Positions 1-9,007 are shown, counted from the first letter of the stretch. The stretch: DNA of 64,000 nt from Ruminococcus flavefaciens (GCA_902777125.1 CACYSQ010000002.1:1-64000); one strand, 5' to 3'. Translations and numbers: made by a program. The notes: generated from the letters alone by a model not told the origin.

Positions 1-81
1 GAAGCCGAAATCCTTTGCCATTGAGTATATATCCGACCATGCCCAATCGGGACACGCGAGTGTAGAAAAGCTGATCTTCAT
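1..81 (-). CDS. N-terminus of a sugar phosphate isomerase/epimerase-like protein (partial)
   Basis: The first 27 codons of a minus-strand gene run off the left edge. The start ATG at 81 follows a good Shine-Dalgarno (AAAGGA, about 8 nt upstream). The peptide begins MKISFSTLACPDW and continues with AWSDIYSMAKDFGF. This resembles the first strand and helix of xylose-isomerase-like TIM-barrel proteins (sugar phosphate isomerases/epimerases), which often open with an 'FSTLACPxW' type strand. The catalytic part lies outside the window, so substrate and reaction cannot be judged. Confidence 0.55.
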   Translation of the reverse strand, partial: MKISFSTLACPDWAWSDIYSMAKDFGF

Positions 82-206
82 AGTAATCAATCCTTTACAA
101 AAAAATACCAATTTATATTATAGCACATATTTAAGAGGATTTCAAGTAAATTATATTTTTTAGCAAAGAAATAGCTTTCAGTATATTCAGATAACTTTAC
201 AGGCGT

Positions 207-236
207 AAAAAAAGGGACGGACAGCCTGTCCGCCCC
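207..236 (-). terminator. Intrinsic terminator after glyA
   Basis: Read on the minus strand, a GC-rich hairpin (arms at about 226-236 and 214-224, one G-U pair) is followed by a run of seven T. It begins about 10 nt after the glyA stop and fits rho-independent termination of glyA. Confidence 0.8.
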
Positions 237-246
237 TATGGTGAGC

Positions 247-1503
247 TTACTTATAAAGCGGGAACTTCTCGCAGATAGCATTTACGCCTGCACGGATCTC
301 GTCAGCCTTGTTCTCGAAATCTGTAGCGCAGAGGTAGATGTACTCAGCGATCTTCTCCATTTCCTCAACGCCGAGACCTCTTGTTGTAACAGCAGGAGTA
401 CCGATTCTGATACCGCTTGTTACGAAGGGCTTTTCAGGGTCGTTGTGGATAGCGTTCTTGTTTACAGTGATGTATACCTCGTCAAGTCTGTGCTCGAGCT
501 CCTTACCGGTGATATTGAAGGGACGGAGGTCAACGAGCATGAGGTGGTTGTCAGTACCGCCGGAAACGAGGTTGAAGCCTCTCTTGAGAAGGCCCTCGGA
601 GAGCGCCTTAGCGTTCTTGACGATCCTCTGCTGGTAGTCCTTGAACTCAGGCTTGAGAGCCTCGCCGAAGCAGACAGCCTTTGCAGCGATAGTGTGCATG
701 AGAGGACCGCCCTGAGTTCCGGGGAAGATAGCGGAATTGATCTTCTTAGCGAGAGCCTCATCGTTTGTGAGGATAAGACCGCCTCTCGGTCCGCGGAGGG
801 TCTTGTGGGTCGTAGTTGTAGTGATATCAGCGTAGGGAACAGGTGATTCGTGGCAGCCAGCTGCAACAAGACCTGCGATGTGAGCCATATCGACCATAAG
901 GAGTGCGCCTACGGAATCAGCGATCTGACGGAGTCTCTTGAAGTCGATAGCTCTGGGGTAAGCGCTTGCGCCTGCAACGATGAGCTTAGGCTTGTGCTCG
1001 TTGGCAAGAGCCTGAACTGTATCGTAGTTTATCATTTCAGTCTCGTCATCAAGACCGTAGGAAACGAAGTTGAAGTATTTACCGGAGAGGTTTACAGGTG
1101 AACCGTGTGTGAGGTGACCGCCGTCAGCAAGGCTCATGCCGAGAACAGTGTCGCCGGGCTGGAGAACTGCGAAGTAAGCGGCAGTATTAGCCTGAGCACC
1201 GGAATGGGGCTGAACATTTGCGAACTTAGCACCGAAGAGCTTGCAGGCTCTCTCGATAGCGATAGCCTCTACCTCGTCAACGCACTGGCAGCCGCCGTAG
1301 TATCTCTTTCCGGGGTAGCCCTCAGCGTACTTGTTAGTGAGAACGCTTCCCATAGCAGCCATAACAGCAGGAGAAACGATATTTTCGCTTGCGATAAGCT
1401 CAAGATTTCTCTGCTGACGGGCAAGCTCCTTGCCCATAGCCTCACCAACAGCATGGTCATAGCTTGTAACAAAGCCGATTGAATCCATAAGGTCGTTATA
1501 CAT
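247..1503 (-). CDS. glyA: Serine hydroxymethyltransferase
   Basis: This is a 418-aa cytoplasmic PLP enzyme that interconverts serine plus tetrahydrofolate with glycine plus 5,10-methylene-tetrahydrofolate, the main source of one-carbon units. The family signature [14 protein letters not shown] is intact, with the PLP-binding lysine at residue 234. The N-terminal LIASEN and the YPGKRYYGG segment are also present. Length is normal (about 410-420 aa). The start ATG follows AAAGGAG by about 10 nt. The gene is monocistronic: it has its own promoter at 1572-1600 and a terminator at 207-236. Confidence 0.97.
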   Translation of the reverse strand: MYNDLMDSIGFVTSYDHAVGEAMGKELARQQRNLELIASENIVSPAVMAAMGSVLTNKYAEGYPGKRYYGGCQCVDEVEAIAIERACKLFGAKFANVQPHSGAQANTAAYFAVLQPGDTVLGMSLADGGHLTHGSPVNLSGKYFNFVSYGLDDETEMINYDTVQALANEHKPKLIVAGASAYPRAIDFKRLRQIADSVGALLMVDMAHIAGLVAAGCHESPVPYADITTTTTHKTLRGPRGGLILTNDEALAKKINSAIFPGTQGGPLMHTIAAKAVCFGEALKPEFKDYQQRIVKNAKALSEGLLKRGFNLVSGGTDNHLMLVDLRPFNITGKELEHRLDEVYITVNKNAIHNDPEKPFVTSGIRIGTPAVTTRGLGVEEMEKIAEYIYLCATDFENKADEIRAGVNAICEKFPLYK

Positions 1504-1571
1504 TGCAATAGCACTCCTTTAAAAATAAGAATAAATGATTCGGTACATAAAGCACGAGCATTACTATACTA

Positions 1572-1600
1572 TTATACCTCAAACGGGAAATAATTTCAAT
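1572..1600 (-). promoter_or_regulatory. Sigma-A-type promoter of glyA
   Basis: On the minus strand, TTGAAA (1595-1600) and TATAAT (1572-1577) are separated by exactly 17 bp and point at glyA, leaving a leader of about 60 nt. No riboswitch-like fold was recognised in that leader. Confidence 0.75.
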
Positions 1601-1619
1601 AGCAAAGCAAGATAATTAA

Positions 1620-2447
1620 TTATTTTATCTTGATTATATCGTCCCAGTCGTTGTTTACATCGGCTGAAACAGCAGCGTAGTATCTGAGGATAAGTGTAGC
1701 GTCCACTGACGAGAGCTTGCCGTCGCCGTTTATATCGCCTATGAAGAGCAGCTCGTCGTTGATCGTACCGTCTGCGTATTTGCGGAGAAGCATCGAAGCG
1801 TCCACAGCATCGGTAATGCCGTTGCCGTTTATATCGCCGAGGTTCTCAACAAGGTATATCGTGTAAGTAGCAAGCGGCTTGGTATCACCGATAGGGATAA
1901 TGCCTATCTCAGCGGAGGTACTTCCGTCCTTGAAAGCCTCAGACAGCGACGAGGGCGAGGCTTCACAGCTCAATGCGACATCATTGATAACAGAAGATGT
2001 GGTCTTGTACTCACCGCTGCTGTCGAGCTCAGGGGACTGCGTCACTAACGTAATGGATACGCTAAGACCTTCAAGCTCAACCTCGCCGCTCATATTGGTA
2101 TACCTTCTTTTCGAGGGCTCCTTTTTCAGCATTATCGAAGCAGACTGGTACAGCGCCTGAACAGTGATATCCGTGTCGGTAGTTTCAGGAGTCATGCTCC
2201 ACTTATAGAATTTTTTCTCCGTGTACTTATCGGGATAAGAGTGGAGGGAAGAAGTGTCCACCGAGCTGTAATCTATCTTCTCACCGGTCTTCACGGAAAG
2301 CTCAGTGAGCTTGTTCCCGTCAAAATCGAGGAAGGTAACGGTATGCACTGCCGGCTGAGCGTTATCCTGTGCAGAAACGCCCTGCGGCATTATCATGCCT
2401 GCACAAGCGACCGAAAGCAGTGCCGAAATGATCTTTTTCCTATTCAT
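1620..2447 (-). CDS. Secreted dockerin-containing protein
   Basis: This 275-aa protein has a Sec signal peptide (basic start MNRKK, hydrophobic core, likely cleavage after VSA at 26). Residues about 35-105 (HTVTFLDFDGNKL, then FYKWS) resemble InlB-type or Listeria-Bacteroides beta-grasp repeats. A middle region of unknown fold follows. The C-terminus (about 205-265) is a type I dockerin: two Ca-binding segments, DINGNGITDAVDASMLLRKY and DINGDGKLSSVDATLILRYY. Dockerins anchor extracellular proteins to cohesins of cellulosomes or amylosomes. No catalytic domain is visible, so it may be a structural or binding component. Its start overlaps the preceding small gene by 8 nt, so it is the last gene of a minus-strand run. 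Confidence 0.85.
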   Translation of the reverse strand: MNRKKIISALLSVACAGMIMPQGVSAQDNAQPAVHTVTFLDFDGNKLTELSVKTGEKIDYSSVDTSSLHSYPDKYTEKKFYKWSMTPETTDTDITVQALYQSASIMLKKEPSKRRYTNMSGEVELEGLSVSITLVTQSPELDSSGEYKTTSSVINDVALSCEASPSSLSEAFKDGSTSAEIGIIPIGDTKPLATYTIYLVENLGDINGNGITDAVDASMLLRKYADGTINDELLFIGDINGDGKLSSVDATLILRYYAAVSADVNNDWDDIIKIK

Positions 2448-2727
2448 TTTGTTTTCCTTTCACAAAGAAGAAGCGTCTGTATGAATCACCGGAACGGCAG
2501 TAGTCAATGTACTCCTCGCGGCTCATAAGGAGAGTCACGAAATTGACTGAGAGAATGCGTTCGGAGTCCTGAGCATAGGTGTATATTGCGTAGATAAGCA
2601 CCTCGTCCGCGTCAAGTTCGTCGGCGACAGCCTCGGCAGCCTCCTGCTGTTCGAGGAAACGCTCCTCAACGTTATCGAGGGTGAAGAAGCCGTTGTAAAC
2701 AAAATCTACATATACGTCGATATCCAT
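2440..2727 (-). CDS. Small acidic protein, unknown function
   Basis: This 95-aa acidic protein (rich in D and E, for example the EEAxxAVADELDADE-like centre) has no signal peptide or membrane segment. I do not recognise its family. Support for a real gene is contextual. It starts 2 nt after the stop of the 47-aa gene upstream. It overlaps the start of the dockerin gene by 8 nt, which suggests translational coupling. Codon use looks like its neighbours. Confidence 0.65.
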   Translation of the reverse strand: MDIDVYVDFVYNGFFTLDNVEERFLEQQEAAEAVADELDADEVLIYAIYTYAQDSERILSVNFVTLLMSREEYIDYCRSGDSYRRFFFVKGKQNE

Positions 2728-2729
2728 AC

Positions 2730-2873
2730 TTATTTTCCTCCGGCAGGACCGCTGTCCTTGTCATTGTCGGCTCTGTCATTGCAGGCAGCTTTTTTTCGGC
2801 ATATCCTGTAAGTAACGACGCCTGCCGACACGAAGGTGATCGTGAACAGCGCAAGCAGAAGCAATATCTCCAT
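2730..2873 (-). CDS. 47-aa single-span membrane protein
   Basis: This small ORF encodes 47 aa. It begins MEILLLLALFTITFVSAGVV (one transmembrane helix, about residues 2-20), followed by TYRICRKKAACND and a polar, glycine-ending tail. A strong Shine-Dalgarno (AAAGGAGA) lies 8-9 nt before the ATG. The gene starts 22 nt after the ParC-like gene and ends 2 nt before the 95-aa gene. The positive charges after the helix predict an N-out/C-in orientation. Function is unknown. Confidence 0.65.
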   Translation of the reverse strand: MEILLLLALFTITFVSAGVVTYRICRKKAACNDRADNDKDSGPAGGK

Positions 2874-2895
2874 GCAGAACATCTCCTTTTTCTTA

Positions 2896-5136
2896 TCAAA
2901 GCATCAGCTGATTAGTGTCTCCGAGGTCCTTTGCAGGCTTTCCGGCAGCGGGAACGCTCTTGGTGCGGTACTTTTCGAGCTCACCGAGAGCTTCCGGAGC
3001 AATTATCTCAGCCGAGGCGAGCAAGGCGTTCTTTCTGAGGTTTATGACCTGAACGCCCTGTGAATCGCGGGTGGTCTTGGGAAGTATCATGCCTGTGTTG
3101 AACACAAGAGCATGACCGGAGCTGCTTCTGAGAAGTATATCGCAGTCCTCAGCGACGAATACCGCAGCAACGAGCGGAGACTTGTCCGAGTAAGCATTGG
3201 CGAGCTTTTTGCGGTTGGTCTTGGTCTCATAGGACTTCATCGGTACCTTTGCAGCCTTGCCGTTCTCGAAGAAGAACACGATATAACCGGTGTAATCGGT
3301 CGTGGGAACGAGAGCTTTGAGGTTCTCTCCATCATCGAAGCTGAGCTTGGCAGGGATATAGTCGCCCATAACGCTTGCCTTGGTGTCATCGAAAGCGCTT
3401 GCCTTTGATTTGTAAGCCTGAGCCTTGTCCGAGAAGAAAATGAGCTCGGTCCTGTTGGTAGCCTCGAAGCTCTGGCTGATGTAATCGCCCTCCTTGAGCT
3501 TCTGCTCGCCGCTCATACGGAGGGACTGCGGTGTGATCTTCTTGAAGTAGCCGCTGTCGGAAACGAAGATATTGACGGGATAATCGGGAGTATCATCGAC
3601 CTCCTCCTCGTCGTCGACATCGGACTGATAGTAGAAGAGCGTCTTTCTTGGCTGGGCGTAATTCTTGACAACCTCGCGCAGCTCGTTGACGATGATCTTG
3701 CGGATCTTCTTCTTGTCGCGGAGGATATCCTCCATTTCCTCGATGTCCTTTTTGAGCTGATCGACTTCCTCGATGCGGCGGAGAATGTACTGCTTGTTGA
3801 TGTTGCGGAGCTTTATCTCGGCAACGTATTCCGCCTGTATCTCGTCGATGCCGAAGCCTATCATGAGGTTCGGTACAACGTCCGCCTCGTTCTCGGTCTC
3901 ACGGATTATCTTTATCGCCTTGTCTATGTCGAGGAGTATCCTTGAGAGTGCTTCGAGGAGGTGGAGCTTTTCCTTTTTCTTCTGGAGGTCGAAATAGGTG
4001 CGGCGCTGAACGCATTCCTCGCGGAAAGCGGTCCATTCGGTGAGTATCTCCCTCACGCCCATTACCTTCGGAGTGCCTGCTATCAGGATATTGAAGTTGC
4101 AGGGATAGCTGTCCTGAAGGGGAGTGAGCTTGAAAAGCTTCTGCATGAGCTTGTCGGGATCGGTGCCTTTTTTGAGGTCTATGGCGATCTTGAGACCGTC
4201 AATGTCGGTCTCATCGCGGATATAGGATATCTCGCGTATCTTACCGGCTTTTACGAGTTCAACTATCTTGTCGATGATAGCCTCGATAGTAGTGGTATAG
4301 GGTATCTCGGTGACCTCGATGCACCTTGCGGCGCTGTCATAATTGTACTTGCAGCGAAGACGGATACTGCCTCTTCCGGTCTCATAGATCTTGTTGAGCT
4401 CAGCTTCATCGTAGAGCATAAAGCCGCCGCCGGGGAAGTCCGGACCTTTGAGCGTACTGAGGATATCGTGGTTCGGGTCCTTCATGAGAGCGATAGTGGT
4501 CTCGCAAACCTCCTCGAGGTTAAAGGGGCAGACGTTGCTCGCCATTGAGACAGCGATACCTGTATTGGAATTGACAAGCACCGTCGGGAAGGTCGCCGGC
4601 AGGAGAGTTGGTTCCTGCATGGTATTGTCGTAGTTGGGAACGAAGTCAACGGTCTCCTTGTCGATGTCGCGGAAAAGCTCGGCGCAGATCTTCTCGAGCT
4701 TGACCTCGGTATAACGGGGAGCTGCGAAGTGCATCTTGCTTGAATACTGCTTGCCGAAGTTTCCCTTCGAGTCGATGTAAGGGTGGAGGAGGGCTTCATT
4801 TCCGCGTGTCATACGGACGAGCGTCTCGTAAATAGCCTGATCTCCGTGGGGATTGAGCTTCATTGTCTCGCCGACAACGTTCGCGGACTTGGAGCGTTCT
4901 CTTTCCGGGCTGAGAAGTCCTCGCTTGTACATCATGTAGAGGAGCTTTCTGTGGGAGGGCTTGAAGCCGTCTATCTCAGGGAGCGCACGGGAGATGATAA
5001 CGCTCATGGCATAGGGCATATAGTTGTTTTTGAGGACATCGGTTATCTGCTCGCTAACAACGCTGCCTGAGCCCTCTATATAAGCCTCATGCTTGAACGC
5101 GGGCTTTTTCTTTTCGGGTTCTCTTTTTTTGGGCAT
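2896..5136 (-). CDS. Type IIA topoisomerase subunit A (ParC/GyrA-like)
   Basis: This 746-aa DNA breakage-reunion subunit works with the ParE-like subunit encoded upstream. The winged-helix domain carries the catalytic pair Arg141-Tyr142 (AAPRYTEVKLE). The tower, coiled-coil gate (about 400-490) and a shortened beta-propeller-like C-terminus follow. No GyrA-box (QRRGGKG type) is visible, so a topoisomerase IV-like decatenase is more likely than a gyrase. The quinolone-determining loop reads PHGDQAIYE. Gln100 stands where Ser83 (E. coli GyrA) or Ser80 (ParC) would be, while Glu104 matches ParC. The start codon overlaps the stop of the zinc-ribbon gene (TAATG). The sequence is divergent from standard GyrA, so a separate canonical gyrase is expected elsewhere in the genome. 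Confidence 0.9.
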   Translation of the reverse strand: MPKKREPEKKKPAFKHEAYIEGSGSVVSEQITDVLKNNYMPYAMSVIISRALPEIDGFKPSHRKLLYMMYKRGLLSPERERSKSANVVGETMKLNPHGDQAIYETLVRMTRGNEALLHPYIDSKGNFGKQYSSKMHFAAPRYTEVKLEKICAELFRDIDKETVDFVPNYDNTMQEPTLLPATFPTVLVNSNTGIAVSMASNVCPFNLEEVCETTIALMKDPNHDILSTLKGPDFPGGGFMLYDEAELNKIYETGRGSIRLRCKYNYDSAARCIEVTEIPYTTTIEAIIDKIVELVKAGKIREISYIRDETDIDGLKIAIDLKKGTDPDKLMQKLFKLTPLQDSYPCNFNILIAGTPKVMGVREILTEWTAFREECVQRRTYFDLQKKKEKLHLLEALSRILLDIDKAIKIIRETENEADVVPNLMIGFGIDEIQAEYVAEIKLRNINKQYILRRIEEVDQLKKDIEEMEDILRDKKKIRKIIVNELREVVKNYAQPRKTLFYYQSDVDDEEEVDDTPDYPVNIFVSDSGYFKKITPQSLRMSGEQKLKEGDYISQSFEATNRTELIFFSDKAQAYKSKASAFDDTKASVMGDYIPAKLSFDDGENLKALVPTTDYTGYIVFFFENGKAAKVPMKSYETKTNRKKLANAYSDKSPLVAAVFVAEDCDILLRSSSGHALVFNTGMILPKTTRDSQGVQVINLRKNALLASAEIIAPEALGELEKYRTKSVPAAGKPAKDLGDTNQLML

Positions 5137-5360
5137 TATGCCTCGTCCTCCTTACGTCTGTCTTTCTTTTTCAGAAGCTTCTCCGGGTTTTGGACGTAGC
5201 TTCTGATGATACTTCCGCAGTCGCGGCAGATAGTGTGGTAAACTTTTGAAATGCCGAGAAATCTCTCAGTGCTTTCGAGTGCGCCGTAGCCGGTCTGCAT
5301 AGCGGTTACGAACTGGGTTCCGCCGCAGAAACGGCAGACTGTCATTCTGACCTTTTTCAT
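5136..5360 (-). CDS. Small zinc-ribbon protein between topoisomerase genes
   Basis: This 74-aa protein has two knuckles, CRFCGG near the N-terminus and CRDCGS at about residues 45-50, so it is a likely four-Cys zinc ribbon. The tail is very basic (LLKKKDRRK). It sits 12 nt after the ParE-like gene and overlaps the ParC-like start by 1 nt, so all three are co-translated. DNA or RNA binding, or an accessory role to the topoisomerase, is inferred from context and charge only. Confidence 0.75.
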   Translation of the reverse strand: MKKVRMTVCRFCGGTQFVTAMQTGYGALESTERFLGISKVYHTICRDCGSIIRSYVQNPEKLLKKKDRRKEDEA

Positions 5361-5372
5361 ATTGCCACCTCC

Positions 5373-7352
5373 TCAGCTTATATCCGCAAGCTCAAGGTAA
5401 TCAGCGCCGTATTCGGAGATATAGTCCTTGCGTCCCTGTAGGTCATCGCCGAGCAGCATCTCGAATACATCAGCCGAGTCCTTGATATCGTTGACGGTCA
5501 CCTTGATAAGGCGGCGGGTATCGGGGTTCATAGTGGTAAGGCTCATCATGTCCGGCTCGTTCTCACCGAGACCTTTTGAGCGCTGGATAGTGTGTTTTTT
5601 GTCGCCTATCTCAGTGAGGATACGCTGCTTTTCCTGTTCAGTGTAGGCGAAGTAGGTCTTCTCCTTTGTGTTTATCTCAAAGAGGGGAGACTCCGCGATG
5701 TAGACGTAGCCCTCGCTTATGAGGGTGGGAGTCAGACGGTAAAGCATGGTGAGGATAAGCGTCCTTATCTGGAAGCCGTCAACATCGGCATCGGTACAGA
5801 TAACGATCTTGCTCCAGCGGAAATTCTCGATGTTGAAGGTCGAGAGCTCCTTGTTAGCCTTTGAAGTTACCTCAACTCCGCAGCCGAGCACTTTGATGAG
5901 GTCGGTGATTATCTCGCTCTTGAAAATTTTTGCGTAGTCGGCTTTGAGGCAGTTGAGTATCTTACCGCGTACCGGTATAACAGCCTGAAATTCCGCGTCA
6001 CGGGCGAGCTTTACAGAACCGAGAGCCGAATCGCCCTCCACGATGTAGATCTCGCGGCGGCTTACGTCCTTAGTGCGGCAGTCAACGAACTTCTCGACCA
6101 TATTTGCGAGGTCGATAGTGCCTGTGAGCTTCTTCTTGACGTTGAGACGCACTTTTTCCGCATTCTCACGGCTGCGCTTGTTTATCAGTATCTGTTCAGA
6201 AATTTTCTGAGCCTCATCGGGATTTTCAATGAAATAGACCTCGAGCTGGTGACGGAGGAATTCGGTCATAGCCTCGCGGATAAACTTGTTCGTGATAGCC
6301 TTCTTGGTCTGATTTGCGTAGGAAGTCTGGGTCGAGAAGGACGATGAAACGAGTACAAGGCATTCCTCGATATCGTTGTAGGTTATCTTGCCCTCGTTCT
6401 TCTGATAGCCGTTCACGGACTTGATGTAAGCGTCGATCTGTGCAACGAAAGCACGTTTCACAGCCTCGTCCGGGGAACCGCCGTGCTCGAGGAAGCTCGA
6501 ATTGTGGTAGTATTCAGTGAGCTTCACCTTATTGGAAAAGGTCAGCGCAACATCGAGCTTGACCTTGTATTCGGGCTTGTCCTCACGGTCACGTCCGCGC
6601 TTCTCGGCAGTCCAGTGCTGAATGGAGGTCATGGCATTTTCGCCGGTCAGCTCCTGAACGTAGTCTGTGATGCCGTTCTCGTAGAGGTACTCGGTCTCGT
6701 TGAAGCCGCCTGCTTCGTTCTCGCTGCGGAAAACAAAGAGGATATTGGGGTTCACGACAGCCTGACGCTTGATGATATCGTGGAAGTAATCATCGGAGAC
6801 CGCGATATCCGTAAAGACCTCGAGGTCGGGACGCCAGCGTGTTTTCGTACCGGTCTGCTTCTTTTTGCAGGGCTCCTTTTTTAGACCGCCGACGTTCTCA
6901 CCCTTTTCAAAGTGGAGGTTATACCTGAAGCCGTCGCGTACAACCTCGACGTCCATATACTCGGACGAATACTGTGTTGAGCAAAGGCCGAGACCGTTGA
7001 GGCCGAGGGAATACTCATAGGACTCAGCGGCGGAATCGTACTTGCCGCCTGCGTAGAGCTCGCAGTAGACGAGCTCCCAGTTGTAGCGCTGCTCATTGTT
7101 GTTGAAGTCAACAGGACAGCCGCGTCCGAAGTCCTCGACCTCGATATCGTTATTGCGGTAGTGGGTTATGATGATCTTATTGCCGTAGCCCTCACGCGCC
7201 TCGTCAATGGAGTTGGAGATGACCTCGAATATAGAATGCTCGCAGCCGTCGAGACCGTCCGAGCCGAATATTACCGCCGGACGCTTTCTTACTCTGTCAG
7301 CGCCCTTGAGCATGGCAATACTTTCGTTGCCGTAATCCTTTTTCTTTGTCAT
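5373..7352 (-). CDS. Type IIA topoisomerase subunit B (ParE/GyrB-like)
   Basis: This 659-aa ATPase subunit pairs with the ParC-like subunit. The GHKL ATPase domain shows VRKRPAVIFGSDG and EVISNSIDEA near the N-terminus, and a glycine-rich YSLGLNGLGL lid. The transducer follows. The TOPRIM domain has EGDSALG and the metal-binding DADVDG, and RSKGLGE lies near the C-terminus. Length fits ParE/GyrB of Firmicutes (about 640-660 aa). Several usually fixed positions differ (EVISNS for EVVDNS, FGSDG for IGSTG), which marks it as a divergent paralogue. It starts 28 nt after uppP and probably shares its transcript. Confidence 0.9.
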   Translation of the reverse strand: MTKKKDYGNESIAMLKGADRVRKRPAVIFGSDGLDGCEHSIFEVISNSIDEAREGYGNKIIITHYRNNDIEVEDFGRGCPVDFNNNEQRYNWELVYCELYAGGKYDSAAESYEYSLGLNGLGLCSTQYSSEYMDVEVVRDGFRYNLHFEKGENVGGLKKEPCKKKQTGTKTRWRPDLEVFTDIAVSDDYFHDIIKRQAVVNPNILFVFRSENEAGGFNETEYLYENGITDYVQELTGENAMTSIQHWTAEKRGRDREDKPEYKVKLDVALTFSNKVKLTEYYHNSSFLEHGGSPDEAVKRAFVAQIDAYIKSVNGYQKNEGKITYNDIEECLVLVSSSFSTQTSYANQTKKAITNKFIREAMTEFLRHQLEVYFIENPDEAQKISEQILINKRSRENAEKVRLNVKKKLTGTIDLANMVEKFVDCRTKDVSRREIYIVEGDSALGSVKLARDAEFQAVIPVRGKILNCLKADYAKIFKSEIITDLIKVLGCGVEVTSKANKELSTFNIENFRWSKIVICTDADVDGFQIRTLILTMLYRLTPTLISEGYVYIAESPLFEINTKEKTYFAYTEQEKQRILTEIGDKKHTIQRSKGLGENEPDMMSLTTMNPDTRRLIKVTVNDIKDSADVFEMLLGDDLQGRKDYISEYGADYLELADIS

Positions 7353-7380
7353 TTATATTATCCTTTCCGCTGTATTATTA

Positions 7381-8241
7381 TTACTTTGCCAATAACTTTG
7401 CCGTAAAATAGATCAGAACAAGGATACCGAGGGCTATCCTGTACCAGCCGAAGACCTTGAAATCGTGCTTTTTGATGTAGTCCATGAGGAACTTGATAAC
7501 GAACAGCGAGACAAGGAAAGCGGTTATCATTCCAGCCGCAAGAACGGCTATCTCGCTTTTGGTGAAGTCCGTACCGAAGTCCATGACCTCGAGAAGGCTT
7601 GCGCCGAACATTACCGGTACTGCAAGGTAGAACGTGAATTCAGCCGCAACGGTACGCGAAACGCCGATGAGCAGCGCACCGATAATGGTAGCGCCGGAAC
7701 GTGAGGTGCCGGGGAAAAGTGCCGCGATAAGCTGGAAGCAGCCGATTATGAGAGCTGCCCTGTATGTAAGCTCACCGATAGTATTTATCTTGGGAGTGCG
7801 GCCCTTGTTCCAGTTTTCAACGACAATGAACGCGATACCGAAAACAATGAGCGCGGCAGCAATGACCCACTCATTGTAAAGGTTAGCCTTTATCCAGTCG
7901 TTCAGAGTGAGACCTACGATTATCGAAGGTATGCAGGCGACAAGCACCTTGAACCACATGATGAAGATGTCCTTCTTGACGTATGAACCGAAGCCCTTGT
8001 CACTGAGCGGGACGTTGTTGTTCTTTTTGCCGAAAGGCCAGAGCTTGCTCCAGAATATCACGACGACTGCCATGATAGCGCCAAGCTGGATAACGACATC
8101 GAACATATCCTTGAAATCCTGCGATTTATCGAGGTCGATGAACTCGCTCACAAGAATGATATGACCTGTGCTGCTTATCGGCATCCATTCAGTGATGCCC
8201 TCGACTATACCGATGATGACTGCTTTGATTATCTCCCACAT
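7381..8241 (-). CDS. uppP: Undecaprenyl-diphosphatase UppP (BacA family)
   Basis: This 286-aa multi-pass membrane enzyme hydrolyses undecaprenyl pyrophosphate to the monophosphate, recycling the lipid carrier for peptidoglycan and other surface polymers. Diagnostic motifs are EGITEWMPISSTGH at residues 15-28 and the PGTSRSGATI loop. Hydrophobic helices span the whole protein. It is the first gene of a minus-strand series and has its own consensus promoter at 8292-8320. Confidence 0.96.
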   Translation of the reverse strand: MWEIIKAVIIGIVEGITEWMPISSTGHIILVSEFIDLDKSQDFKDMFDVVIQLGAIMAVVVIFWSKLWPFGKKNNNVPLSDKGFGSYVKKDIFIMWFKVLVACIPSIIVGLTLNDWIKANLYNEWVIAAALIVFGIAFIVVENWNKGRTPKINTIGELTYRAALIIGCFQLIAALFPGTSRSGATIIGALLIGVSRTVAAEFTFYLAVPVMFGASLLEVMDFGTDFTKSEIAVLAAGMITAFLVSLFVIKFLMDYIKKHDFKVFGWYRIALGILVLIYFTAKLLAK

Positions 8242-8291
8242 ATAAAAAATCCTTTCAGAAAAATGTCATGCTCAAATGCACTATAAATTTT

Positions 8292-8320
8292 ATTATAACA
8301 TATATAATGTTAAATGTCAA
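8292..8320 (-). promoter_or_regulatory. Consensus promoter of the uppP operon
   Basis: On the minus strand, TTGACA (8315-8320), a 17-bp spacer and TATAAT (8292-8297) form a perfect sigma-A promoter about 50 nt upstream of uppP. No further clear promoter or strong terminator was seen before 1620. Transcription may therefore run through the topoisomerase genes to the dockerin gene. Confidence 0.85.
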
Positions 8321-8329
8321 ACCCGGATT

Positions 8330-9007
8330 TCAGAACTGTTCCATGTCCGTATCCGCAGGCTTATGAAGACGGAATTTCCGCTTTGAGATGGTGAGAACGC
8401 CCTTGTTTTTCAGTCTTGTTATCTCCCTCTGGAGAGCGCTGCGGTTCACGCAGAGATAGTCCGAGAGAGCGGTCGTGGAAAAAGGAATCTGCGGAGACTT
8501 GCCCTCGGGAGTTTTGCTCTCGATAATTTGCAGGCAGCTTATGAGCTTATCCTCGATGCTGCGCTGACTGAGAACCTCAACACGTTCGCTGAGTGCGGCA
8601 GCCTTTTCCGTCATGAGCTCGAGCAGGTTCTCGACCACCCTTGAATGGCAGAGACAGGCGTTCTCGCATCTTTTGGTTATCTCCGAACGCCTCACGAACA
8701 TTATCTCGCAGTCGGTCTCGGCAGCTATCTCCGTGACGCTTCTTGCCGGGTCGCTGAAAGTAAAGAAAGCTCCGAAGATACTTTGCTCACCGAGCGTTTC
8801 AACGATAGTCCTGACGCCGTTGAGATCGTACCTTACGGAAGCGGCAGTTCCGGAGAGAACGATGCCGATGCGGTCGCTTGTGCCGGTAAATTCAGTGATA
8901 CGGCTTCCGGATTTGTACTTTCTTATCTCCGCGTTGAAGCAGCCGAGCATACGCTCGCAGTCCTCACGGGCGATGCCTTTGAAAAGAATGTTATCGACAG
9001 GTAACAT
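8330..9007 (-). CDS. Crp/Fnr-family transcriptional regulator
   Basis: This 225-aa regulator has an N-terminal cyclic-nucleotide-binding-like beta-roll (about 20-120), a dimerisation helix (about 125-150) and a C-terminal Crp-type winged helix-turn-helix. The recognition-helix region is STTALSDYLCVNRSALQREITRLKNKG. Cysteines at about 116 and 120 (ENACLCHS) could bind a metal or heme or sense redox, but no canonical Fnr four-Cys set is present. The gene has its own promoter (9055-9083) and a perfect 16-bp palindrome in its leader, which suggests autoregulation. Divergent genes encode a glycyl-radical-like protein and rubrerythrin, pointing to oxygen or redox control as an inference. Confidence 0.88.
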   Translation of the reverse strand: MLPVDNILFKGIAREDCERMLGCFNAEIRKYKSGSRITEFTGTSDRIGIVLSGTAASVRYDLNGVRTIVETLGEQSIFGAFFTFSDPARSVTEIAAETDCEIMFVRRSEITKRCENACLCHSRVVENLLELMTEKAAALSERVEVLSQRSIEDKLISCLQIIESKTPEGKSPQIPFSTTALSDYLCVNRSALQREITRLKNKGVLTISKRKFRLHKPADTDMEQF

